Source of the DNA: Eubacteriales bacterium
GTDB taxonomy: Bacteria > Bacillota > Clostridia > Christensenellales > CAG-138
Length of the DNA stretch: 6,355 nt
Direction of reading: 5' to 3'
Assembly: GCA_028703645.1 (NCBI GenBank)
Contig: JAQVML010000088.1
Span: 1-6,355, forward strand
The notes below the pieces were generated by a model. That model ran no database searches. It was given only the letters and a program-made list of their open reading frames with translations, and was not told the DNA's origin. Position numbers and translations under genes: made by a program. Shown piece by piece: positions 1 to 5,471 of this stretch. How positions within the stretch are numbered: the first letter of the stretch is position 1; each line of letters begins with the position of its first letter.

Positions 1-1074
1 TTTTACGTGTTTGCCGGTTACCACAAGCGGAATGTACTCCCGCGAGTGATCCGTGCTCGGCGTGGTAGGATCGCATCCGTGATCCGCCGTGATCATCAGA
101 ATATCGTCCTCCGCCATTGCGCCCATGATGCGCGGCAGAGCCGCGTCAAACGCCTCCAATGCGGTGGCATACCCTTCCACATTGTTGCGATGACCGTAGA
201 GCATGTCAAAATCGACCAGATTGGTGAAGATGAAATCCCCCGTTCCCTGTTCTAGAAAACGAACGGTCGCGTCGATGCCGGTGTGGTTGTTCTTGGTGTG
301 ATCCACGATGGTAACGCCTCTGTGGCAGAAGATATCCTCAATCTTACCGACCCCAACAACGTCCTTTCCGCGCTTGACCAGCGCATCCAGCACGGTATCC
401 GTAAACGGCTCCACCGCGTAGTCCTTGCGGTTCTCGGTGCGCTTATATGCGCCGCTTGTGCCTTCAAACGGGCGCGCAATGACACGGCCAACAAGATAAT
501 GATCGTCGTTGAGCAGTTCGCGCGCCACTTCGCAGATGCGGTAGAGTTCCTCCAGCGGGATTACGCCTTCGTGCGCCGCAATTTGAAACACGCTATCTGC
601 GGAAGTGTAGACGATGGGCTTGCCGGTCTTGACATGCTCGTCGCCAAGGCGGGCGATGATCTCTGTTCCGCTGGCGACTTCATTTCCGATGGTGCCGCGG
701 CCGATCTTTGCCTCAAACTCACGTAAGAATTCTTCCGGAAATCCGTTGGGATACGTCTTAAACGCCTGCTTGAGCGGTAGCCCCGCCATCTCCCAGTGTC
801 CGCAGGTGGTGTCCTTCGCCTTTGTGAGTTCCGCAAGGCGACCATAGGCCCCCGTCGGCGTGAGGCCGAGGGAATCGAGCCTGCTGTTTTCAATGGCGGC
901 GAGTCCAAGCGCCGTCATGTTGGGCATGTCGAGCTTGCCGCGTACTTTTCGGATGTTGCCGAGCGTATGGGAACCGACGTCGCCAAATTCCGCAGCATCC
1001 GGCTGTTCGCCGATGCCGACGCTGTCGAGCACGATGACAATCGCCCGTTTATGATTCATTTTTTCAGTATTCAT
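1..1074 (-). CDS. deoB: Phosphopentomutase DeoB (3' end cut off by window edge)
   Basis: Phosphopentomutase interconverts ribose 1-phosphate and ribose 5-phosphate (and the deoxy forms), linking cytosolic nucleoside salvage to the pentose phosphate pathway. The reading frame is open from the ATG at 1074 to base 1 and gives 358 residues; the family is about 390-400 long, so roughly the last 35 are outside the window. Alkaline-phosphatase-superfamily metal ligands are all visible: Asp17 in VLDSVGIGE, Asp290 and His295 in NLVDFDMLYGHR, Asp331-His332 in ITADHGCDP and His343 in TDHSREY. The phosphorylated threonine is Thr89 in KDTTCGHWE. Spacing between these residues matches the Bacillus cereus enzyme as I recall it, with a constant offset of 4. 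The start at 1074 is chosen because GAGGTG (1081-1086) lies 6 nt upstream; a second ATG at 1059 is less well placed. It has its own promoter, separated from the Spo0A-family gene upstream by a terminator. Confidence 0.96.
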   Translation of the reverse strand, partial: MNTEKMNHKRAIVIVLDSVGIGEQPDAAEFGDVGSHTLGNIRKVRGKLDMPNMTALGLAAIENSRLDSLGLTPTGAYGRLAELTKAKDTTCGHWEMAGLPLKQAFKTYPNGFPEEFLREFEAKIGRGTIGNEVASGTEIIARLGDEHVKTGKPIVYTSADSVFQIAAHEGVIPLEELYRICEVARELLNDDHYLVGRVIARPFEGTSGAYKRTENRKDYAVEPFTDTVLDALVKRGKDVVGVGKIEDIFCHRGVTIVDHTKNNHTGIDATVRFLEQGTGDFIFTNLVDFDMLYGHRNNVEGYATALEAFDAALPRIMGAMAEDDILMITADHGCDPTTPSTDHSREYIPLVVTGKHVK

Positions 1075-1134
1075 ACTGTTCACCTCAACGTTTACATTAA
1101 AATCTATATGATCCTGTTCGATTGGATTGCGATC

Positions 1135-1151
1135 GATGAACGGTGTTCATC
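1135..1151. promoter_or_regulatory. Perfect 7-bp palindrome in the deoB leader, possible operator
   Basis: GATGAAC and GTTCATC form a perfect inverted repeat around a 3-nt centre (GGT on the plus strand). It lies just downstream of the predicted deoB start of transcription and about 60 nt before the start codon. That position suits a repressor operator, for instance for a nucleoside- or sugar-phosphate-responsive regulator, but it could equally form a small hairpin in the mRNA leader. No regulator can be named from the sequence. Confidence 0.45.
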
Positions 1152-1161
1152 ATCTTCCTAT

Positions 1162-1190
1162 AGTTTAATCTGATTTTCACATTGCGTCAA
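1162..1190 (-). promoter_or_regulatory. Probable sigma-A promoter of deoB
   Basis: On the minus strand, TTGACG (1185-1190) is a near-perfect -35 element. It is separated by exactly 17 nt from TAAACT (1162-1167), a 4-of-6 match to the -10 consensus. The site lies between the terminator of the upstream gene and the deoB start, and predicts a leader of about 80 nt. The -10 element is only moderate. Confidence 0.5.
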
Positions 1191-1250
1191 TGAAGCTGAG
1201 TGACCTGGTTACGCTCCTGTGTTGCGCGATGATGAATCTTTTACAAACGA

Positions 1251-1277
1251 TAAAAAAGACCGCGCATTGCGCGCGGT
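1251..1277 (-). terminator. Intrinsic terminator after the Spo0A-family gene
   Basis: Read on the minus strand, ACCGCGC and GCGCGGT form a 7-bp GC-rich stem (1271-1277 with 1259-1265) around a 5-nt loop, followed almost at once by six T (1257-1252). It begins 12 nt after the stop codon of the gene at 1290-2048. It separates that transcription unit from deoB. Confidence 0.9.
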
Positions 1278-1289
1278 GTGCAGCCCGAT

Positions 1290-2048
1290 TTATCGTTTTA
1301 AGTAGGTCAGCGCTCTTTGCGCCATCATGGCGACGAACTCCAAATTGCTCGGCTTTCCTTTGTAGTCCAGCTTTGTGTAGCCAAAGTATTCCCGAATGGT
1401 TTCACTATTGCCGCGCGTCCAAGCGATCTCAATCGCGTTTCGTACGGCGTGCTCCACAAGCGGAGGTCGGGTATTGTAAATCTTTGCCACTGTCGGATAG
1501 ATGTCGTTCGTAATGCTTAAGTCGACGGGAGATTCGCTCATGGCGTAGATGCGAATGGCATCCCGCAGGTAATAGTAGCCCTTTAGATGTGCAGGAACGC
1601 CGATTGCGCGAATGCCTGCCGCAATCTGGCTCTCGAGAATATCCAGCGCGTCGTCCGTCTTTTCGGTTTCACGCTCAAATAAGCGCAAAAATTCCAACAC
1701 TCTCAGCTGCACAAGGTCATATTTTAAAGGTTTGGTGAAGCAGTAGATGACCCGGTCTTTGATGATTTGTAGCAGGCGATCGTCCGCAAGCGCCGTAGTG
1801 ACAAACACCAGCGGTCGCCTGTCTTCGTTGAGTTTGCCGATAAAGTCCAGCACGCTGATGCCGTCCAAATCGCGCAAAAACAAATCGAGAATCAAGATAT
1901 CGACATCCTGTGCAAGAATGGTATCAATCGCGTCACGTCCCGTGAATACGCTCGGGAGCAGGCGAATTTCTTCCGGCTGTTGAAAGGCCGCCTCGATTCC
2001 TTTTGCGTCCGTGGTATTGTTGCTTGCGATCAGTAAATTCTTCTTCAT
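1290..2048 (-). CDS. spo0A: Divergent Spo0A-family response regulator
   Basis: Spo0A is the phosphorelay-controlled master regulator of endospore formation. This protein has 252 residues: an N-terminal receiver (about 1-120), a linker, and the Spo0A-specific C-terminal DNA-binding domain (about 140-250). The family is identified by GVPAHLKGYYYLRDAI (150-165), YPTVAKIYNT (184-193), EIAWTRGN (207-214) and YFGYT with KGKPSNLEFVAM (221-241). In the receiver, the phosphoacceptor Asp55 (LILDLF), Thr85 and Lys106 (TKP) are kept. The Mg2+-binding acidic pair is replaced by Ser9-Asn10, and the Pro of the usual D-x-x-M-P motif is Arg59. In the recognition helix the usual SRVERAIRHAIE reads PLVEHAVRNAIE. 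The start is supported by GGGAG at 2054-2058, 5 nt upstream. It follows recN by 67 bp, with spoIVB absent, and ends in a strong terminator. Membership of the Spo0A family is secure; a conventional sporulation role is not. Confidence 0.88.
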   Translation of the reverse strand: MKKNLLIASNNTTDAKGIEAAFQQPEEIRLLPSVFTGRDAIDTILAQDVDILILDLFLRDLDGISVLDFIGKLNEDRRPLVFVTTALADDRLLQIIKDRVIYCFTKPLKYDLVQLRVLEFLRLFERETEKTDDALDILESQIAAGIRAIGVPAHLKGYYYLRDAIRIYAMSESPVDLSITNDIYPTVAKIYNTRPPLVEHAVRNAIEIAWTRGNSETIREYFGYTKLDYKGKPSNLEFVAMMAQRALTYLKR

Positions 2049-2115
2049 GCGTTCTCCCGAAGCACAGGACCATTCGCTCTTTCAAGCGATGTTTCGAGTA
2101 TGATTTCAGTTCTGG

Positions 2116-3822
2116 TTAAAATACGCGGCGGGCGTTTTCTTCCGCGGCGTCAATCAGTTGCTTTGCGTGCTCCAGCGCGACCGGATCGGTTCCCGCGCTG
2201 CCCATAATGCGCGCAATCTCCCGCGCGCGCTGTTCCGGCGTGAGCAAAATCGCGTTTGAGCGCGTGTGCTCGCCCGTCTCTTCTTTATACACCAGATACT
2301 GCTGGTTTGCATAAGCCGCGATCTGCGGCAAATGGGTGATGCAAAGCACCTGATGATTTTTCGCAATCTGTCGCATCTTCACGGCGACAGCGGTGCCGAT
2401 CTGTCCGCTGATGCCGCTGTCGATCTCGTCAAACACCATCGTCGGGATTCCGTCGAGATCCGCAAGTACGCTCTTAAACGAGAGCATAATGCGGGATAAT
2501 TCGCCACCGGATGCTACTTTGCTCAAAGGTTTGACCGGTTCTCCGCGGTTGGTGGAGAGTAAAAACTCCACATCGTCGATTCCGCTTGCAGAGGGAATCT
2601 CGCCGGAGAGCGTTTCAAAATTTGCGGTAAACGCGGCGTGTGGCATGCCAAGGTCGGAAAGCTCCGGCAAGAGCCGCGCGCTGAGGCGCTCCGCCGCTGC
2701 TTTGCGCAGATCGGATAGCATCGCGCTCTCCGCGTCGTATTCGGCTTTTGCCATGGCATATTCTTTTACGAGCTGTTCTCTGCGTTCCTCTGCGTTATCG
2801 ATCAAATCGAGCTCTTGAGCGCTCTTCTCACGATAAGCAAGTATCTGCGCGATGTCCGCGCCATACTTTCTCTTGAGTGTTGAGATCAGTTCCAGTCGGG
2901 TTTCGATTTCGTCCAGCATGCCCGGCTCAAAGGAAAAGTCCGCTTTGTAATCGCGGAGCGTATAGCTCGCATCCTCTAGATCATAATACAGCGCGTGCAG
3001 TTTTTCCGAGAGTTGCTGATAGTCCGTGCGCAGCCGCGCGATGCCGTCCAGCATGTGGAGCGCGACGCTGAAGGAAGCGAGCACGCCGCCGTTTTCCGCC
3101 TCGTCTCCGCTGAGGGCCGCATTCGCGCCCTCGAGACCTTCCATCACGGCCTGCGCGTTTTGCAGCAGTCCCCGCTGCTCTTCAAGCTGCTCCTCTTCGC
3201 CGTCGCTTAACAGCGCCGCATCGATTTCCTGTATTTGATACTTCAATAGATCGATTCTGCGGACGCGTTCCTGTTCGTTAAACTGCGCGGCGGAAAGAAG
3301 CCGCCTTGCCTCGTTTGCCTTGTGATACGACGCGGCTACCCGCGCCTTTGCTTCCAGCGCGTCTTTGCCGGCAAAGCGATCCAGCAATAAAATATGTTTC
3401 TTTTCATCCAGGAGCGATTGGTGCGCGTGCTGCCCGTGGATATCGACCAACGCGTCGCCAATGAGTTTGAGCGCGCTCGCGTTGATCAGCATTCCGTTTG
3501 CACGGCAAACGTTTTTTCCGCTGAGCGAAAACTCGCGGTAAAGCGTCAGCTCGTTTTCCTCGCAATCGATTCCTTGCTCGGATAGCACGTCCAGCACGGG
3601 CTCGCCGGCTCGCAGATAAAAGGCCGCCTCTACGCTCGCCTTCTCTTCGCCGGATTTTACGAGTTCGCGGCTCGCGCGCTCGCCCAAAACAAAATTGAGC
3701 GCTTCAATAATAATGGATTTTCCTGCGCCGGTTTCACCCGTCAGCACGGAAAACCCATCGAAGAACTCAATCATCTGTTGATCGATTAAAGCTACGTTAC
3801 GAATGGATAATTGCTTCAGCAA
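2116..3822 (-). CDS. recN: DNA repair protein RecN (SMC-like ATPase), TTG start
   Basis: RecN is a cytosolic SMC-like ATPase recruited early to DNA double-strand breaks to promote recombination. From the chosen start it has 568 residues, normal for the family. Seen in order: LSIRNVALID N-terminal strand (5-14), Walker A GETGAGKS (29-36), SGKNVCRANG (about 101-110), VDIHGQHAHQSLLD (about 126-139), a long helical Glu/Arg/Leu-rich coiled-coil middle, ABC signature SGGELSR (438-444), Walker B TMVFDE (461-466) with DSGISG, and the H-loop ITHLPQIA (about 495-502). The frame can be extended to a GTG at 3891, but that adds 23 charged residues unlike any RecN and lacks a ribosome site. The TTG at 3820-3822 has a perfect AGGAGG (3832-3837) 9 nt upstream and places the first conserved residues correctly. 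argR lies upstream and the Spo0A-family gene downstream. Confidence 0.95.
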   Translation of the reverse strand: MLKQLSIRNVALIDQQMIEFFDGFSVLTGETGAGKSIIIEALNFVLGERASRELVKSGEEKASVEAAFYLRAGEPVLDVLSEQGIDCEENELTLYREFSLSGKNVCRANGMLINASALKLIGDALVDIHGQHAHQSLLDEKKHILLLDRFAGKDALEAKARVAASYHKANEARRLLSAAQFNEQERVRRIDLLKYQIQEIDAALLSDGEEEQLEEQRGLLQNAQAVMEGLEGANAALSGDEAENGGVLASFSVALHMLDGIARLRTDYQQLSEKLHALYYDLEDASYTLRDYKADFSFEPGMLDEIETRLELISTLKRKYGADIAQILAYREKSAQELDLIDNAEERREQLVKEYAMAKAEYDAESAMLSDLRKAAAERLSARLLPELSDLGMPHAAFTANFETLSGEIPSASGIDDVEFLLSTNRGEPVKPLSKVASGGELSRIMLSFKSVLADLDGIPTMVFDEIDSGISGQIGTAVAVKMRQIAKNHQVLCITHLPQIAAYANQQYLVYKEETGEHTRSNAILLTPEQRAREIARIMGSAGTDPVALEHAKQLIDAAEENARRVF

Positions 3823-3831
3823 AGATGACGC

Positions 3832-3837
3832 CCTCCT
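3832..3837 (-). promoter_or_regulatory. Ribosome binding site deciding the recN TTG start
   Basis: A perfect AGGAGG on the minus strand sits 9 nt before the TTG codon at 3820-3822. It lies inside the frame of the longer GTG-initiated alternative, which has no comparable site. It therefore favours the short, family-length RecN. Confidence 0.75.
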
Positions 3838-3952
3838 GTTTCGAGCATCGTCCGAATGAGAAATCCTGTTCTTTCTCTGTTTTGCGCTCACGTGATAAGC
3901 CTGCCAAACGGAGGCTGCATCCAGTGGGATGGCGCACGGAGAAAGAACGCGT

Positions 3953-4402
3953 TTACTTCAGCATCTTCTGGAATTTCTTGATGATGTCGCCAACGCTCTT
4001 TGCATCCCTCACGGCGATAAAGATGGTATTATCACCCGCGATGGAACCAAGGATATCCGGCCACTTGAGCGTATCGACCGCCTCCGCGGCGGCGTTTGCG
4101 CTGCCCGAGATGGTCTTGATGACGATCAGATTGCCTGCGCTGGTCACCGAAAGAACGCAGTTGCTGAACATGCGAATAAAGCGCTCCTGCAAATCCGCCT
4201 CGGCTTTTTCCACCGTGGCGTAGCGATAGCGCCCCTCCGGCGTGAGCACCTTGATCAGCCGCAGTTCCTTGATGTCACGCGATACGGTTGCCTGCGTGAC
4301 GGAGAAGCCATGATCGCGCAGTTTTCCGGCGAGCTCTTCCTGTGTCTCGACGTTTTCCGATGCGATGAGTTTGGAAATCATGTCATGCCGTTTTGCTTTC
4401 AT
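3953..4402 (-). CDS. argR: Arginine repressor ArgR
   Basis: ArgR (AhrC in Bacillus) is a hexameric arginine-sensing repressor of arginine biosynthesis and activator of catabolism. At 149 residues it is full length. The N-terminal winged helix-turn-helix (about 1-70) contains SVTQATVSRDIKELRL (34-49), the recognition segment typical of the family. The C-terminal oligomerisation and arginine-binding domain (about 78-149) has GNLIVIKTISGSANAAAEAVD (starting at 90) and ILGSIAGDNTIFI (about 117-129). The arginine-contacting acidic pair, usually Asp-Asp, is Asp124-Asn125 here; I believe this variant occurs in other clostridial ArgR proteins, so it is not taken as loss of function. GAGGA at 4410-4414 lies 7 nt before the ATG. 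It is separated from nadK by 193 bp and from recN by 130 bp, with no terminator seen before recN, so cotranscription with recN is possible. Confidence 0.96.
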   Translation of the reverse strand: MKAKRHDMISKLIASENVETQEELAGKLRDHGFSVTQATVSRDIKELRLIKVLTPEGRYRYATVEKAEADLQERFIRMFSNCVLSVTSAGNLIVIKTISGSANAAAEAVDTLKWPDILGSIAGDNTIFIAVRDAKSVGDIIKKFQKMLK

Positions 4403-4420
4403 GTTTGAATCCTCATTACA

Positions 4421-4436
4421 AATGAAATATAAGTCC
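4421..4436. promoter_or_regulatory. Possible argR -10 element overlapping a weak ARG-box-like site
   Basis: The minus strand shows TATATT (4426-4431) about 25 nt before the argR start, a plausible -10, but no convincing -35 stands 16-18 nt upstream. The surrounding AT-rich 16 bp loosely resemble the ArgR operator (TGAAT, AT-rich centre, ATTCA) with about three mismatches at conserved positions. Autoregulation is common for argR, but the match is weak. Confidence 0.25.
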
Positions 4437-4442
4437 GGTGTT

Positions 4443-4470
4443 CTTGTCCGACTTGCCCTTGTGACAAGTC
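4443..4470 (-). other. Two overlapping, mutually exclusive hairpins in the argR upstream region
   Basis: On the minus strand GACTTG (4465-4470) can pair with CAAGTC (4450-4455), while the overlapping CTTGTC (4463-4468) can pair with GACAAG (4443-4448). Both stems have 6 bp and share the same 5' arm, so only one can form at a time. No U-tract follows either, so this is not a terminator. It could be a short switch or simply a cluster of CAAG repeats. Confidence 0.35.
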
Positions 4471-4500
4471 TCGCGCTTTTGATTCGTTGCGACCATCACG

Positions 4501-4522
4501 CTTGCTGCTGAAACACAGCAAG
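4501..4522. repeat. 7-bp inverted repeat between nadK and argR
   Basis: CTTGCTG (4501-4507) and CAGCAAG (4516-4522) form a perfect 7-bp stem with an 8-nt loop, about 75 nt after the nadK stop. There is no T-run on either strand, so it is not a classical intrinsic terminator, though it may stabilise the 3' end of the nadK message. The rest of the 4403-4595 spacer holds no credible gene. Confidence 0.5.
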
Positions 4523-4595
4523 AATGAATCGGTCAGTCTCAATTTGCGCTCGGGTTCGGTCCTATGAATCGTGCCTGTTGTTCTCTCACGCGTTC

Positions 4596-5387
4596 TTATG
4601 TGAGTTTTTGTCGGATGAGTTCAAATACGTTTTGCTCTCGAAAGCGAATGAATCGAACGCGGCGATCGGATCGGGTAATACTGATGCAGTCGTTGGGGTT
4701 GACGCGGCTGAGTTTGATGCCGTCTCCGGAGACAAACCCTTCGCCATTGACATGAAACGTCCAGATTGCGTCCGGCGCGCTCACGATGGGGCGAATATGC
4801 AGCGTATGCGAACAAACCGTGGTTACGATGATGCTGTCGAGATTTTGCGTGACCACAGGTCCGCCCGCGGAGAGATTGTATGCTGTGCTGCCGGTTGGGG
4901 TCGACGCGATAATTCCGTCTGAAAAGACCGAACCAACCGATTGGCCGTCGCAATACATATCGATTTGAATCGTGCCGGAAAACGACTGTTTGGAGATTAA
5001 GACATCGTTGAGGCAGCTGGCAAACGGCGCACCGTTGATGCTGCACAAAAGCGTCATGCGCTCCTCAACCCGATAATCTCCCCGCTGAATTTGGATAATC
5101 GCTTCGTTAAACTCGTCCAGCGTGATCTCGCTTAAAAATCCAATCCGGCCGAGATTGACGCCAAGCAGCGGAATATCCCTCTGCGCCGCGATGGAAGCAA
5201 AGCGAAGCAGCGTTCCGTCTCCGCCGATGACGACCAGCAAATCCGGCGCGGGCTGCTCCGCAATCAGCGCGGCTATGGTATCCAGCGCGACAGTTTTCTC
5301 TCCCAGCGCGGATGCCTGCTCCATCAGTCGGATGCGGTATTCGGCGATGCCTTCCTTTTCGAGATTACCGGCAAAGCCGATTTTCAT
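4596..5387 (-). CDS. nadK: NAD kinase
   Basis: NAD kinase phosphorylates NAD+ at the 2' hydroxyl of the adenosine ribose to make NADP+, the only route to this cofactor. The protein has 263 residues, typical of short bacterial enzymes. The signature GGDGT (55-59, catalytic Asp57) is followed by LGVNLGRIGFLSE (75-87), the NE/D motif as LND (126-128), and the glycine-rich SDGIIASTPTGSTAY (156-170) with SAGGPV (173-178). SHTLHIRP (193-200) corresponds to the family PHTL-RP segment, with Ser in place of the usual Pro. GEGFVSGDG (215-223) is the C-terminal glycine turn. The ATG at 5387 is preceded by GGAG (5396-5399) at 8 nt. It has its own promoter in the 84-bp gap after tlyA. nadK next to tlyA and argR is the usual clostridial order. 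Confidence 0.96.
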   Translation of the reverse strand: MKIGFAGNLEKEGIAEYRIRLMEQASALGEKTVALDTIAALIAEQPAPDLLVVIGGDGTLLRFASIAAQRDIPLLGVNLGRIGFLSEITLDEFNEAIIQIQRGDYRVEERMTLLCSINGAPFASCLNDVLISKQSFSGTIQIDMYCDGQSVGSVFSDGIIASTPTGSTAYNLSAGGPVVTQNLDSIIVTTVCSHTLHIRPIVSAPDAIWTFHVNGEGFVSGDGIKLSRVNPNDCISITRSDRRVRFIRFREQNVFELIRQKLT

Positions 5388-5419
5388 CGTTTTCGCTCCA
5401 AAAAATTTAATATGCTCAT

Positions 5420-5448
5420 ATTATACGGCCTCATTTATAAAAATACAA
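5420..5448 (-). promoter_or_regulatory. Strong sigma-A-type promoter of nadK
   Basis: On the minus strand, TTGTAT (5443-5448) and a perfect TATAAT (5420-5425) are separated by exactly 17 nt in an AT-rich spacer that contrasts with the GC-richer genes. Transcription would start near 5413, giving a leader of about 25 nt ahead of the nadK ribosome site. nadK, and possibly argR and recN beyond it, can therefore be expressed independently of dxs-tlyA. Confidence 0.75.
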
Positions 5449-5471
5449 GGGTAATTATGAATATGTATGCT

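Noticed and set aside
2071..2091. Hairpin in the recN-spo0A gap (CGCT/AGCG with flanking CAT/ATG)
   Set aside because: Only a 4-bp core with a bulge and no T-tract on either strand, so it is too weak to call a terminator.
2049..2115. Possible sigma-H promoter (AGCGAAT) or 0A box (ACTCGAA) upstream of the Spo0A-family gene
   Set aside because: The sigma-H -35 partner has several mismatches, and the 0A-like site differs at two of the conserved positions. Both are compatible with chance.
3898..3918. Imperfect hairpin AGCCT...AGGCT between argR and recN
   Set aside because: Five base pairs, then a C-C mismatch, and no U-tract. It does not qualify as a terminator and no conserved element was recognised.
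3929..4408. Long open frame (159 codons) on the plus strand opposite argR
   Set aside because: It lies fully antisense to a clear ArgR gene, shows no recognisable domain, and is explained by GC-rich codon structure on the other strand.
4416..4496. Small minus-strand frame of 26 codons (MVATNQKRE...) before argR
   Set aside because: It has no Shine-Dalgarno sequence, no recognisable motif, and overlaps the likely argR promoter and hairpins. It contains no arginine codon run that would suggest an attenuator leader peptide.
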